DNA from: Pseudomonas sp. DY-1
GTDB taxonomy: Bacteria > Pseudomonadota > Gammaproteobacteria > Pseudomonadales > Pseudomonadaceae
Reading direction: 5' to 3'
NCBI RefSeq assembly: GCF_003626975.1
Contig: NZ_CP032616.1
Location: 3,162,001-3,226,000, forward strand
DNA length: 64,000 nucleotides
Below the pieces are notes generated by a model. That model worked only from the letters and a program-made list of their open reading frames with translations, ran no database searches and was not told where the DNA came from. The stretch's first letter is position 1, and the number at the start of each line of letters is the position of its first letter. A program made the position numbers and the translations under genes. Of the stretch, positions 26,871 through 34,952 are shown in pieces.

Positions 26871-28088
26871 ATGGCGGAAAAAGCGCTGAAAACAAGTACC
26901 TTCGCCTGGGAAGGTACGGACAAGAAAGGCAGCAAGGTCAGGGGCGAACTTAGTGGCCAGAACCCGGCGCTGGTGAAGGCGCAACTGCGCAAACAGGGCA
27001 TCAACCCCACCAAGGTACGCAAGAAATCCACTTCTCTGCTGAGCGCAGGGAAGAAGATCAAGCCCTTGGACATCGCCCTGTTCACCCGCCAGCTAGCCAC
27101 CATGATGAAGGCCGGCGTGCCCCTGATGCAGTCCTTCGACATCATTGGCGAGGGCTTCGAGAAGCCGGCGATGCGTACGCTGGTGAACGAGGTCAAGCAG
27201 GAGGTTTCCTCGGGCAACAGCCTGGCCAACTCCCTGCGCAAGAAACCGGAATACTTCGACGAGTTGTATTGCAACCTGGTGGACTCAGGCGAACAGGCAG
27301 GTGCCCTGGAAACGCTGCTTGACCGGATTGCCACCTACAAGGAAAAGACCGAGGCCCTGAAGGCCAAGATCAAGAAGGCGATGAACTATCCGATTGCGGT
27401 GGTCGTGGTCGCGATCATTGTTTCCGCGATTCTGCTGATCAAGGTGGTGCCTCAGTTCCAGTCGGTGTTCGCGAATTTTGGTGCTGAGCTTCCGGCCTTC
27501 ACCCTAATGGTCATTAACCTTTCCGAACTCCTTCAGGAATGGTGGTTCATTGTGTTGCTTGGCTTCTTCGCGGCTGGCTTTCTAATTCAACAGACCCACA
27601 AGAAGTCTGAAAAATTCCGCGACTGGGTTGATCACACCGTGCTCAAGCTCCCGATCGTCGGCGATATCCTCTACAAGTCTGCAGTAGCTCGCTTTGCCCG
27701 CACGCTGGCCACCACCTTCGCCGCTGGCGTTCCTCTTGTGGACGCATTGGATTCAGTAGCAGGCGCCAGCGGTAACGTCGTTTTCAAGAACGCCGTACTC
27801 AAGGTCAAGCAGGACGTGTCCACCGGTATGCAGCTGAACTTCTCCATGCGCACCACGGGAGTCTTCCCCGCCATGGCCGTGCAAATGACCGCCATCGGCG
27901 AAGAATCCGGCGCACTGGATGACATGCTCGACAAGGTCGCCAGCTTCTATGAAGCCGAAGTGGACAACGCCGTCGATGGCCTTACCGCTCTCATGGAGCC
28001 CATGATCATGGCCGTGCTCGGCGTGCTGGTCGGCGGTTTGATCATTGCGATGTACCTCCCCATCTTCCAGCTCGGCAACGTCGTCTAA
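26871..28088 (+). CDS. pilC: Type IV pilus inner-membrane platform protein PilC
   Basis: A 405-residue GspF-family protein with two repeated cytoplasmic helical domains (residues ~65-185 and ~270-395) and three membrane segments (near 170-190, 220-240 and 375-400). It couples PilB (and PilT) to the growing pilus. It starts 2 bp after the pilB stop. The typical motif FTRQLATMMKAGVPL is present, with its repeat FARTLATTFAAGVPL. Confidence 0.96.
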   Translation: MAEKALKTSTFAWEGTDKKGSKVRGELSGQNPALVKAQLRKQGINPTKVRKKSTSLLSAGKKIKPLDIALFTRQLATMMKAGVPLMQSFDIIGEGFEKPAMRTLVNEVKQEVSSGNSLANSLRKKPEYFDELYCNLVDSGEQAGALETLLDRIATYKEKTEALKAKIKKAMNYPIAVVVVAIIVSAILLIKVVPQFQSVFANFGAELPAFTLMVINLSELLQEWWFIVLLGFFAAGFLIQQTHKKSEKFRDWVDHTVLKLPIVGDILYKSAVARFARTLATTFAAGVPLVDALDSVAGASGNVVFKNAVLKVKQDVSTGMQLNFSMRTTGVFPAMAVQMTAIGEESGALDDMLDKVASFYEAEVDNAVDGLTALMEPMIMAVLGVLVGGLIIAMYLPIFQLGNVV

Positions 28089-28091
28089 ACC

Positions 28092-28964
28092 ATGCAATTG
28101 ATCGACTTTCTGGCCAGCCACGCGCTGGCCTTTGTTTTCTGCGCGCTGCTGCTTGGCCTGCTGGTGGGCAGCTTCCTCAATGTGGTGATTCACCGCCTGC
28201 CGAAGATGATGGTTAGCGATTGGCAGGAGCAGGCCCGTGAAGCATTGAGCCTGCCGGCGGAACCCAAGGGACCGGTGTTCAACCTGATCCTGCCGAACTC
28301 CCGCTGCCCCCATTGCAGCCATGAGATTCGCGCCTGGGAGAACATCCCGGTGGTGAGCTACCTGGCGCTGGGCGGCAAGTGCTCGTCCTGCAAGGCCCCC
28401 ATCAGCAAGCGCTATCCCTTGGTTGAGCTGTTTTGCGGCGCGCTATCTGCCTATGTGGCATGGCATTTCGGATTCAGCTGGCAGACCGGAACTTTCCTGG
28501 TGCTGACCTGGGGCCTGCTGGCGATGAGCATGATCGACGTCGACCACCAGTTGCTGCCGGACGTGCTGGTCCTGCCTCTGCTCTGGCTTGGCCTCATCCT
28601 CAACAGCCAGGGCCTGTTCGCCAGCCTGGAAGACGCGCTCTGGGGAGCGGTTGCCGGCTACATGAGCCTGTGGTCGGTTTACTGGGTGTTCAAGCTGGTG
28701 ACTGGCAAGGAAGGTATGGGCCACGGCGACTTCAAGTTGCTGGCGATGCTCGGCGCCTGGGGTGGCTGGCAGGTGCTACCGCTGACTATCCTGCTGTCAT
28801 CCCTCGTGGGTGCGGTGCTGGGTGTGATCATGCTGCGTCTGCGCAACCAGGACACGGCAACCCCCATCCCCTTCGGTCCGTACCTGGCGATTGCCGGCTG
28901 GATTGCATTGCTCTGGGGTGATCAAATAACGGCGACCTATCTGCAATTCGCCGGTTTCAAATGA
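28092..28964 (+). CDS. pilD: Prepilin peptidase / N-methyltransferase PilD
   Basis: A 290-residue A24 aspartyl protease of the inner membrane that cleaves prepilin leaders and methylates the new N-terminus. The N-terminal cytoplasmic loop has the zinc cysteines (CPHCSHEI and CSSCKAPI), and the catalytic aspartates are in [12 protein letters not shown] and MGHGDFKLL. It also processes all the minor pilins encoded at 48-63 kb and probably type II secretion pseudopilins. It overlaps coaE by 4 nt. Confidence 0.97.
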   Translation: MQLIDFLASHALAFVFCALLLGLLVGSFLNVVIHRLPKMMVSDWQEQAREALSLPAEPKGPVFNLILPNSRCPHCSHEIRAWENIPVVSYLALGGKCSSCKAPISKRYPLVELFCGALSAYVAWHFGFSWQTGTFLVLTWGLLAMSMIDVDHQLLPDVLVLPLLWLGLILNSQGLFASLEDALWGAVAGYMSLWSVYWVFKLVTGKEGMGHGDFKLLAMLGAWGGWQVLPLTILLSSLVGAVLGVIMLRLRNQDTATPIPFGPYLAIAGWIALLWGDQITATYLQFAGFK

Positions 28965-29572
28965 ACAAACCCTGGATTCTTGGCCTCACGGGCGGTATCG
29001 GAAGTGGCAAGAGCGCTGTCGCTGCCCACTTCAGCGAGCTTGGTGTGCACCTGGTGGATGCCGACCATGCTGCACGCTGGGTAGTCGAGCCCGGCCGCCC
29101 TGCCCTGGCGAAGATCGCCGAGCATTTCGGTAGCGATGTGCTGCAAGCGGATGGCCAACTGGACCGCGCTGCATTGCGGCAACGCATTTTCGAGAACGCG
29201 GACGAACGCCGCTGGCTGGAAACGCTGCTGCATCCACTGATTGGTCAGGAAATTAGCCAGTACCTGGCGCGCGCCGAATCCCCCTACGCCATTCTGGTCT
29301 CGCCACTGCTCATTGAATCCGGCCAGCATCGCCTCACCCAGCGCGTGCTGCTGGTGGACGCGCCGGAAGCCATGCAGGTTCAGCGCACCATGCAACGGGA
29401 CAAAGTGCCCGAAGAGCAGGTCCAAGCCATATTGAAAGTGCAGGCCAGTCGCGAGCATCGCCTCAAGCATGCCCACGACGTGCTGCTCAACGACCGCGGC
29501 CTGGATTGGCTGCGTGCCGAAGTGGAGCGCTTGCACAACTTCTACCTGACCCTGCGAGGAGGCCAGCCATGA
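28961..29572 (+). CDS. coaE: Dephospho-CoA kinase
   Basis: A 203-residue P-loop kinase for the last step of coenzyme A synthesis. Walker A is [13 protein letters not shown] (residues ~8-20); the [14 protein letters not shown] region and SPLLIES are family motifs. It overlaps pilD and yacG by ATGA junctions, indicating coupled translation in the pilBCD-coaE-yacG operon. Confidence 0.96.
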   Translation: MNKPWILGLTGGIGSGKSAVAAHFSELGVHLVDADHAARWVVEPGRPALAKIAEHFGSDVLQADGQLDRAALRQRIFENADERRWLETLLHPLIGQEISQYLARAESPYAILVSPLLIESGQHRLTQRVLLVDAPEAMQVQRTMQRDKVPEEQVQAILKVQASREHRLKHAHDVLLNDRGLDWLRAEVERLHNFYLTLRGGQP

Positions 29573-29769
29573 GTCAACCCGTCACTGTGGAGTGCCCCAC
29601 TTGCGGCGCCCCGGTGGAATGGGGCCCGCAAAGCCCGTCCCGTCCTTTCTGTTCCGAACGCTGCAAGCTGATCGACCTAGGGGCCTGGGCCGCCGAAGAA
29701 CATGCGATTCCCGGCGACAATACAGAAGACGAGCTCTTCTCCGGCGACCTGCCGCCGCGGGAGCACTGA
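29569..29769 (+). CDS. yacG: DNA gyrase inhibitor / zinc protein YacG
   Basis: A 66-residue four-cysteine zinc protein ([10 protein letters not shown] and [13 protein letters not shown]). In E. coli YacG binds GyrB and inhibits gyrase. ATG 29569 overlaps the coaE stop; the longer open frame upstream lies inside coaE. Acidic C-terminus. Confidence 0.93.
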   Translation: MSQPVTVECPTCGAPVEWGPQSPSRPFCSERCKLIDLGAWAAEEHAIPGDNTEDELFSGDLPPREH

Positions 29770-29780
29770 AGCGGCAGTGC

Positions 29781-29867
29781 GTAGGATGGCGTTGAGCGAA
29801 GCGAAACCCATCGATTGCAGACCAAGAACTCGCTCGTTGGGCTTCGCTACGCGCTGCGCCAACCTAC
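29781..29867. repeat. Imperfect long inverted repeat (second repeat family)
   Basis: GTAGGATGGCGTTGAGCGAA... and the facing ...TGCGCCAACCTAC give arms of about 30 bp with roughly three-quarters identity. It lies between the convergent yacG and small PA4531-like genes. It resembles dispersed GTAGG(G/A)TGG-type repeats of Pseudomonas and is unrelated to the REP stems elsewhere here. Confidence 0.65.
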
Positions 29868-29889
29868 GCAACGCGGGCGCCAAGCCCAC

Positions 29890-30105
29890 TCAAGGCCGCA
29901 TGAAGCTGTAGTCCCGCTCCGGGTCGAGGTTGTCGGCCAGGAAGGTCAGCTCCTGAGCCAGATCATCTGCCGGGCGCAGCATTGCACTGCGCTCGACGAC
30001 TGCACTCAGCAGGGCGCGTAGTGCCAACTCGTCGCTGAAGCCCTCGCGTTTGGCTGCCTCCAGGCTCTGTTCCAGGGCGGTTCTTGCCCAGTCGTGAATC
30101 CCCAT
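29890..30105 (-). CDS. Small conserved hypothetical protein (PA4531-like)
   Basis: A 71-residue helical, acidic protein (HDWARTALEQSLEAAKREGF ... DDLAQELTFLADNL). No signal peptide or known motif. Its place between yacG and a CbiM-like gene agrees with PA4531 in PAO1 as remembered, which supports it being a real gene. Function unknown. Confidence 0.7.
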   Translation of the reverse strand: MGIHDWARTALEQSLEAAKREGFSDELALRALLSAVVERSAMLRPADDLAQELTFLADNLDPERDYSFMRP

Positions 30106-30189
30106 GTCGTCTGCCCCTTATGTTGGTGGATGGAAACGCTACGTCTGCGTTAGCTGTTGCGAGAGATTGACCATCGGGCCAAGAGCCTT

Positions 30190-30244
30190 GTAGGAGCTGG
30201 CTTGCCAGCGAAACGCCGCCATTCGCTGGCAAGCCAGCTCCTAC
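30190..30244. repeat. REP inverted pair, class GTAGGAGCTGGCTTGCCAGC
   Basis: The arms are identical to those at 18266-18320; only the spacer differs. It lies in the 278-bp gap between two minus-strand genes; nothing else is seen in that gap. Confidence 0.92.
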
Positions 30245-30383
30245 GGGCAATGCAGCTGCCTACAACACGTCCTGCGGACATAGCCGATGGAAAAGCACCA
30301 TCCACGCTACGAAACCGAGCGGCATGAGATCCTTGACGCAAATCAGGTGTCAGCCGGGAATAAGGCGAGCGAATCCTGGGAGA

Positions 30384-31073
30384 TCAACGCGGCGTGTCGT
30401 CATCCTTCCAAGGTGCCTGGAGGTAACGGGTGCGGTTGAAGGTCTCCAGCCAATCCGGGCAGAACACCACCAGGGCAGTCACGGCCGTGCCGTTGATAAA
30501 GGCTTCAGGGAACATCACCAGCCAGAGGTAGCCAACGAAGTCTTCCAGCCAGGGCGGCATCGGGAAGACGCCATCCATCCACAACAACCCCAGCCCGATC
30601 AGCACGCAAAACAGTGCTGCCAGGGCTGCCGGAAAGAATCCACAGCAGAAGATGTATACGAACAGATTGCGTGGCTGGTAGTGCTCAACCCACTTGGCGC
30701 AAAGCTCGGTAACCAGGACCGGCAGCAGCACCAGCAGGGCGCCGTTGATGCCCACGGCTGCCAGATCCTGCTTGCCCAACGCCAACAGGCCGAGTTGTGC
30801 GACCAATCCACCCAGCACTGCCAAAGGCCAATCCAGCAACAGGGTAACCGCGGTTAGTCCGATGAAGTGATAAGACAAGCCCGACTCGAAATCCCGTCGC
30901 ATCAGCCAGAGCAGGAAGAGCACCATCACAGTGCCGAACACCAGGTGCTGACGGCGGGAGTCACTGAACAGTTCGAGCCAAGGCGCTCGCCAGATTGCCC
31001 AGGCAATCACTGGGAGGTAGATCGCCCAGCCAAGCGTCAGGGTTTCGGGAGAGAGAAGTTCTGCGGCAATCAC
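30384..31073 (-). CDS. CbiM-like energy-coupling-factor transporter membrane protein
   Basis: A 229-residue polytopic membrane protein with about six to seven helices (IYLPVIAWAIWRAPW, LVFGTVMVLFLLWLM, LTAVTLLLDWPLAVLGGL and others). The HFIGLTAVTLLL and INGALLVLLPVL segments resemble the CbiM/NikM family of cobalt/nickel ECF transporters, but the N-terminal metal-binding histidine of true CbiM (Met-His) is not evident. It starts at a GTG that overlaps the upstream stop by 4 nt. Metal transport is an inference. Confidence 0.7.
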   Translation of the reverse strand: MIAAELLSPETLTLGWAIYLPVIAWAIWRAPWLELFSDSRRQHLVFGTVMVLFLLWLMRRDFESGLSYHFIGLTAVTLLLDWPLAVLGGLVAQLGLLALGKQDLAAVGINGALLVLLPVLVTELCAKWVEHYQPRNLFVYIFCCGFFPAALAALFCVLIGLGLLWMDGVFPMPPWLEDFVGYLWLVMFPEAFINGTAVTALVVFCPDWLETFNRTRYLQAPWKDDDTPR

Positions 31074-31537
31074 GGCACCAGCGACTCCAGCGCGGCGCGA
31101 AGTACCGCAGCGTCACTGAACGCCTTGCGCTCCGTCAGCGTACCGTGGTCCAGCTGCAGCCAGAGCACGTGCGACTCGTCGCCCGGATAACGGCTGGCAA
31201 CGCGGGAGTCGCGATCCAACAGGACGCGATAGTTGTACTCCTGCATGGCGGGCACCGCAAAGAGCGAGGAAACAAGCGATGGCATACGACTGATGTCTGC
31301 CACGAACACCGCATGACGCGCTTCCAGATACCCCTTTGGCTTACCGTCCAGTGCTGACTTCACCAGCTTACCGCCGTCCATGCCACGCGCCACCAGCAGC
31401 ACCTTCAGCCCGTCGTCAAGGCTATAGGGCTGATCGAACTGGTCCAGAAGTGTCCATGGGGCGAGTCGCTCCCCGACTTCCAGCGCTTGACTGAAAGTGG
31501 TGAGCAGGCAAAGCAACAGGCCAACGTAGATCCGCAT
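31070..31537 (-). CDS. Secreted thioredoxin-fold-like hypothetical protein (PA4533-like)
   Basis: A 155-residue exported protein. The signal peptide is MRIYVGLLLCLLTTFSQA; the mature part begins LEVGERLAPWTLLDQFDQPY, a peroxiredoxin/thioredoxin-like opening, but no CxxC is present. It contains VLLDRDSRVASRYPGD, reminiscent of a redoxin fold. The start has GGAG 9 nt upstream. It is translationally coupled to the CbiM-like gene and preceded by the acetyltransferase gene. Function unknown. Confidence 0.75.
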   Translation of the reverse strand: MRIYVGLLLCLLTTFSQALEVGERLAPWTLLDQFDQPYSLDDGLKVLLVARGMDGGKLVKSALDGKPKGYLEARHAVFVADISRMPSLVSSLFAVPAMQEYNYRVLLDRDSRVASRYPGDESHVLWLQLDHGTLTERKAFSDAAVLRAALESLVP

Positions 31538-31541
31538 CGAT

Positions 31542-31964
31542 TCAATCTCCAGTGGTCGAGTAGACCCGAATGTCTTCGCGCTCCGACCAGCCCCGTTGCA
31601 TCTGCCAGAACGCCAGCGCCTCAGGCGCATCTTCCAGCACGAACACATGGGACTTGCGGATACCCAGTGCAGTCAGCCGACGTAATGCTTCCTGCAACAA
31701 GGCGCGCGCCCAACCCTTGCCCCGAAATGGCCGGTCTACCACCAGGTGCTGCAGGTAACCGCGGCGACCGTCATGCCCTACGAGCAGGCTTCCAACCAGA
31801 TGTCCGTGGTCATCTTCGAGCAGCAGGGAGAGGGCTGGGTTGCGCTGCAAGTAGGTGCAGAACGGTTCCAGCTCATCTTCTGCGCGTACGCGAACTCCGG
31901 GCGTGCGACGCCAGAGCTCGAGCAGGGAGGCGTGGTCCGCGGCAGTGACGGGACGAATGTGCAT
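31542..31964 (-). CDS. GNAT-family N-acetyltransferase
   Basis: A 140-residue acetyltransferase. The acetyl-CoA motif is YLQHLVVDRPFRGKGWARAL (residues ~69-88), preceded by LVGSLLVGHDG and followed by RKSHVFVLEDAPEALAFW. The substrate cannot be predicted. It is the first gene of a three-gene minus-strand operon and divergent from the DUF1780 gene. Confidence 0.9.
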   Translation of the reverse strand: MHIRPVTAADHASLLELWRRTPGVRVRAEDELEPFCTYLQRNPALSLLLEDDHGHLVGSLLVGHDGRRGYLQHLVVDRPFRGKGWARALLQEALRRLTALGIRKSHVFVLEDAPEALAFWQMQRGWSEREDIRVYSTTGD

Positions 31965-32098
31965 GGTGAACTCCAGGCAATTGCTGGAAGTTTACACCGC
32001 ACCGGCGCCGGTCAAGCTGTGCGCATTTGTCGCGATAGCGTCTCCGCTGGCGCGTCAGGGGTACCCAGGGGCCCGACTGGAAGGCTAAGCTGCGGATC

Positions 32099-32725
32099 AT
32101 GAACGAGTCCGACTACCTGCGCCTGCTGACGCGGCAGGCCGAGCAAGCCAACGACTTTCTGTCGAATGCGCGCAAGTGGGAACGCGAGCGCTGGGTCTGC
32201 CAGCGGCTCCTGCAGGCGCTCAACCTGCCCTATCGACTCGACGAGTTCACTACCAGTCAGGAACCGCCGGACGTGCAGTTCCGCGAAGCCAACTTCGAGG
32301 TGTTCTTCGTATTGGACGAAGGGCGCCGCCTCAACGAGGAATGGCGCGCCGAACTGGAACGGCGGCGCAGCGCCTTTTCCCTGGCACAACTGGTGCGCCG
32401 GGAAAGTCGCCCAAAGCGCATCGCCGCCGCCGAGCTCCAGGCACGCCTGGCGCCAACCCTGCGCAAGAAGGCCCGCAATTATAATGAGCGGGGCCTCGAC
32501 CTGGGCGAGCTCGACCTGCTGGCCTTCGTCAACCTCAAGCGCGCCACACCCGACTTCAACAGCCCGTTTCCACCTCCCACCGAATACTTGCGCCAAGGCT
32601 GGCGCTCGCTGTCGCTGGTGGGGTCGAATTTCGCCCGGGTGCTCTTCGCCCATGGCGACGCACCGGACTTCCTGCGCAGCAACCTCGGCCGAACCATTCT
32701 TTTCGACGTAGGAGTCGGACTTTGA
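32099..32725 (+). CDS. DUF1780 family protein
   Basis: A 208-residue soluble protein (MNESDYLRLLTRQAEQANDF...). It matches the gammaproteobacterial DUF1780 family (PA4535 in PAO1 by position). No catalytic motif is recognised; several charged residues in EFTTSQEPPDVQF and FEVFFVLDEGRR suggest a nuclease-like fold only weakly. Function unknown. Confidence 0.82.
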   Translation: MNESDYLRLLTRQAEQANDFLSNARKWERERWVCQRLLQALNLPYRLDEFTTSQEPPDVQFREANFEVFFVLDEGRRLNEEWRAELERRRSAFSLAQLVRRESRPKRIAAAELQARLAPTLRKKARNYNERGLDLGELDLLAFVNLKRATPDFNSPFPPPTEYLRQGWRSLSLVGSNFARVLFAHGDAPDFLRSNLGRTILFDVGVGL

Positions 32726-32813
32726 CCGGCTTCGTTCAAATTTCCCCCGCCGCGCGTTGAGCGCCTGTGAATTCGCCGGCTAGAATGCCCACCACTACAA
32801 AGTCGAGGCCCCC

Positions 32814-32987
32814 ATGCCCAGCCGCCTGACGCCCGAAGACCAGCAAAAGGTCGACCAGTACCTGAATCTCCCCCAGCACCAGGTGGAACGCCAGCCGTTC
32901 CGCCCGTGGCGCCTGCTGTGGATTGTGCTGGCCATCGTCGTCGTGCTGGGCCTCCTCAGCCGCCTCCTGAGCCGACTGGTGCTATGA
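32814..32987 (+). CDS. DUF3094 family small membrane protein
   Basis: A 57-residue protein: a hydrophilic N-terminus (MPSRLTPEDQQKVDQYL) followed by one transmembrane helix (LLWIVLAIVVVLGLLSRLL, residues ~34-52). The size and the opening LTPEDQ match DUF3094. The start has GAGG about 9 nt upstream, and a TAGAAT -10-like hexamer lies at 32781. It precedes ndh by 60 bp and may be cotranscribed with it. Confidence 0.8.
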   Translation: MPSRLTPEDQQKVDQYLNLPQHQVERQPFRPWRLLWIVLAIVVVLGLLSRLLSRLVL

Positions 32988-33047
32988 GCTGCCTCCTGCG
33001 CTCGCCCTCGGCGAACACGAATTCCTATAGCCTTGCGAGACTTTCCC

Positions 33048-34346
33048 ATGTCCCATCGTATCGTGATCGTCGGCGGCGGCGCCGGCGGCCTGGAGCTCGC
33101 TACCCGTCTGGGTAGAACCCTCGGCAAGAAAGGCCTGGCCAAGATCGTCCTGGCCGATGCCAACCTCACCCACATCTGGAAACCCCTGCTTCATGAAGTG
33201 GCGGCCGGCTCGCTGAACTCCACCGAGAACGAGCTGAACTATGTCGCCCAGGCCAAGTGGAACCACTTCGAGTTCCAGCTCGGCCGCATGAGCGGGCTGG
33301 ACCGCAAGCGCAAGGTCATCCAGCTGGCGGCCACCCATGATGAAGATGGGCGCGAGCTGGTGCCTGCCCGCGAACTGGACTACGACAGCCTGGTCATTGC
33401 GGTCGGCAGCACCACCAACGACTTCGGCACCGAAGGCGCGGCGCAGCACTGCATTTTCCTCGACACCCGTGAGCAGGCCGAGCGCTTTCACCGCAAGCTG
33501 CTCAGCCACTACCTGCGCGCCCACGCCCAGCAGAACGCCCACGATCAGATCAGTGTCGCCATCGTCGGAGCCGGTGCCACTGGCGTCGAACTGGCCGCTG
33601 AGCTGCATCACGCGGCCCATGAACTGGCCGCCTACGGCCTGGATCGCATTCAGCCGGAAAACATGCGCATTACCCTGATCGAAGCCGGCCCGCGCGTTCT
33701 TCCCGCACTGCCGGAGCGCATCAGCGCGCCGGTGCATCGCACCCTGGAGAAGCTGGGAGTCACCGTGATGACCGGTGCGGCAGTGAAGGAAGTGACAGCC
33801 GAGGGCCTATTGACGGCACAAGGTGAAACGATTCCCGCCAGCCTCAAAGTCTGGGCCGCCGGCATTCGCGCCCCGGCGTTCCTCAAGGACCTGGATGGTC
33901 TGGAGAGCAACCGTATCAACCAGCTCGTTGTGCGCCCGACCCTGCAAACGACCCGAGATGACGATATTTTCGCCTTCGGCGACTGCGCGGCCTGTCCTAT
34001 GGGGGACGGCACTGAACGCAACGTGCCGCCTCGCGCGCAAGCGGCGCACCAGCAGGCCTCGCTGCTGGTGAAGTCGTTCAAGTCACGCCTGCAAGGCCAG
34101 CCACTGCACGACTATCAGTACAAGGACTACGGTTCGCTGATTTCGCTCTCGAGCTTCAGTGCCGTCGGCAACCTGATGGGCAATCTGATGGGTAGCGTGA
34201 AACTGGAAGGCTGGCTGGCACGGATGTTCTACATCTCGCTCTACCGCATGCACCAGATGGCACTTTATGGCGCCTTCCGCACTGGCCTGCTGATGCTGAG
34301 CGATCGCATCGGCCGCAGCACGGACCCGCGCCTGAAGCTTCACTGA
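33048..34346 (+). CDS. ndh: NADH dehydrogenase type II
   Basis: A 432-residue flavoprotein that passes electrons from NADH to ubiquinone without pumping protons. Rossmann motifs: IVIVGGGAGGLELATRLG (FAD, residues ~4-21) and VAIVGAGATGVELAAEL (NADH, ~168-184). The FAFGDCAAC motif contacts FAD. The C-terminal amphipathic region (~380-432) gives peripheral membrane binding. The length equals PA4538. The ATG 33048 start (MSHRIVIVGG) is preferred to the TTG five codons upstream. Confidence 0.95.
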   Translation: MSHRIVIVGGGAGGLELATRLGRTLGKKGLAKIVLADANLTHIWKPLLHEVAAGSLNSTENELNYVAQAKWNHFEFQLGRMSGLDRKRKVIQLAATHDEDGRELVPARELDYDSLVIAVGSTTNDFGTEGAAQHCIFLDTREQAERFHRKLLSHYLRAHAQQNAHDQISVAIVGAGATGVELAAELHHAAHELAAYGLDRIQPENMRITLIEAGPRVLPALPERISAPVHRTLEKLGVTVMTGAAVKEVTAEGLLTAQGETIPASLKVWAAGIRAPAFLKDLDGLESNRINQLVVRPTLQTTRDDDIFAFGDCAACPMGDGTERNVPPRAQAAHQQASLLVKSFKSRLQGQPLHDYQYKDYGSLISLSSFSAVGNLMGNLMGSVKLEGWLARMFYISLYRMHQMALYGAFRTGLLMLSDRIGRSTDPRLKLH

Positions 34347-34446
34347 CGCACTCAAGGCAAGGTGGGATTTCGAGTACCGGAGTCCGCCTTGCCTAACTCA
34401 TCGCGATCCAGCCCAGCAGCGACGCAAAAAATCGTTGCAAACAAAA

Positions 34447-34474
34447 AAGCGGTAAGGCTTTCGCCTTACCGCTT
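34447..34474 (-). terminator. Terminator of the tRNA operon
   Basis: AAGCGGTAAGGC/GCCTTACCGCTT with a TTTC loop; the minus-strand tail is TTTTTTGTTTG. It ends the Asn-Pro-Lys tRNA transcript and can also stop ndh from the other side. Confidence 0.9.
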
Positions 34475-34500
34475 CTTCGGACCTCCCGAGAGGTCTTGTA

Positions 34501-34576
34501 TGGTGGGTCGTGTAGGATTCGAACCTACGACCAATTGGTTAAAAGCCAACTGCTCTACCGACTGAGCTAACGACCC
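34501..34576 (-). tRNA. tRNA-Lys (TTT)
   Basis: A 76-nt cloverleaf with encoded CCA; acceptor GGGTCGT, anticodon loop CTTTTAA (TTT), T arm GTAGGTTCGAATCCTAC. Last of three tRNAs in the operon. Confidence 0.98.
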
Positions 34577-34586
34577 AAATGTGAGG

Positions 34587-34663
34587 TGGTCGGGGTAGAG
34601 AGATTCGAACTCCCGACATCCTGCTCCCAAAGCAGGCGCGCTACCGGACTGCGCTATACCCCG
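34587..34663 (-). tRNA. tRNA-Pro (TGG)
   Basis: A 77-nt cloverleaf with encoded CCA; 5' CGGGGTATAGCGC typical of tRNA-Pro, anticodon loop TTTGGGA (TGG), T arm CGGGAGTTCGAATCTCT. Confidence 0.98.
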
Positions 34664-34671
34664 TAGGAAGT

Positions 34672-34747
34672 TGGCTCCGCGACCTGGACTCGAACCAGGG
34701 ACCCAATGATTAACAGTCATTTGCTCTACCGACTGAGCTATCGCGGA
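34672..34747 (-). tRNA. tRNA-Asn (GTT)
   Basis: A 76-nt cloverleaf with encoded CCA; 5' TCCGCGATAGCTC, anticodon loop TGTTAAT (GTT), T arm CCTGGTTCGAGTCCAGG. First tRNA of the operon. Confidence 0.98.
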
Positions 34748-34808
34748 ACTTCGGTCTTCCAACTCTTCTTCGCTTCACCGCTTTGGTTTAGCGCTTCAGA
34801 GGCGCGCC

Positions 34809-34836
34809 ATTTTACGGATAGCGAACAGCCTGTCAA
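34809..34836 (-). promoter_or_regulatory. Sigma-70 promoter of the tRNA operon
   Basis: On the minus strand TTGACA, a 16-bp spacer and TAAAAT are followed directly by GGCGCGCC. The GC-rich discriminator is typical of stable-RNA promoters under stringent control. It lies about 62 bp upstream of tRNA-Asn. Confidence 0.85.
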
Positions 34837-34952
34837 CCCCTAAAAAAACGAATTCCTACAATGATTTGCAGATAGCCACCCGAGTGCTATACCTGAGCCG
34901 TGGCGAGATCGTTGCAGGTCGTGGTCGCGACCTGTCTCCCTACAGGACGGCT

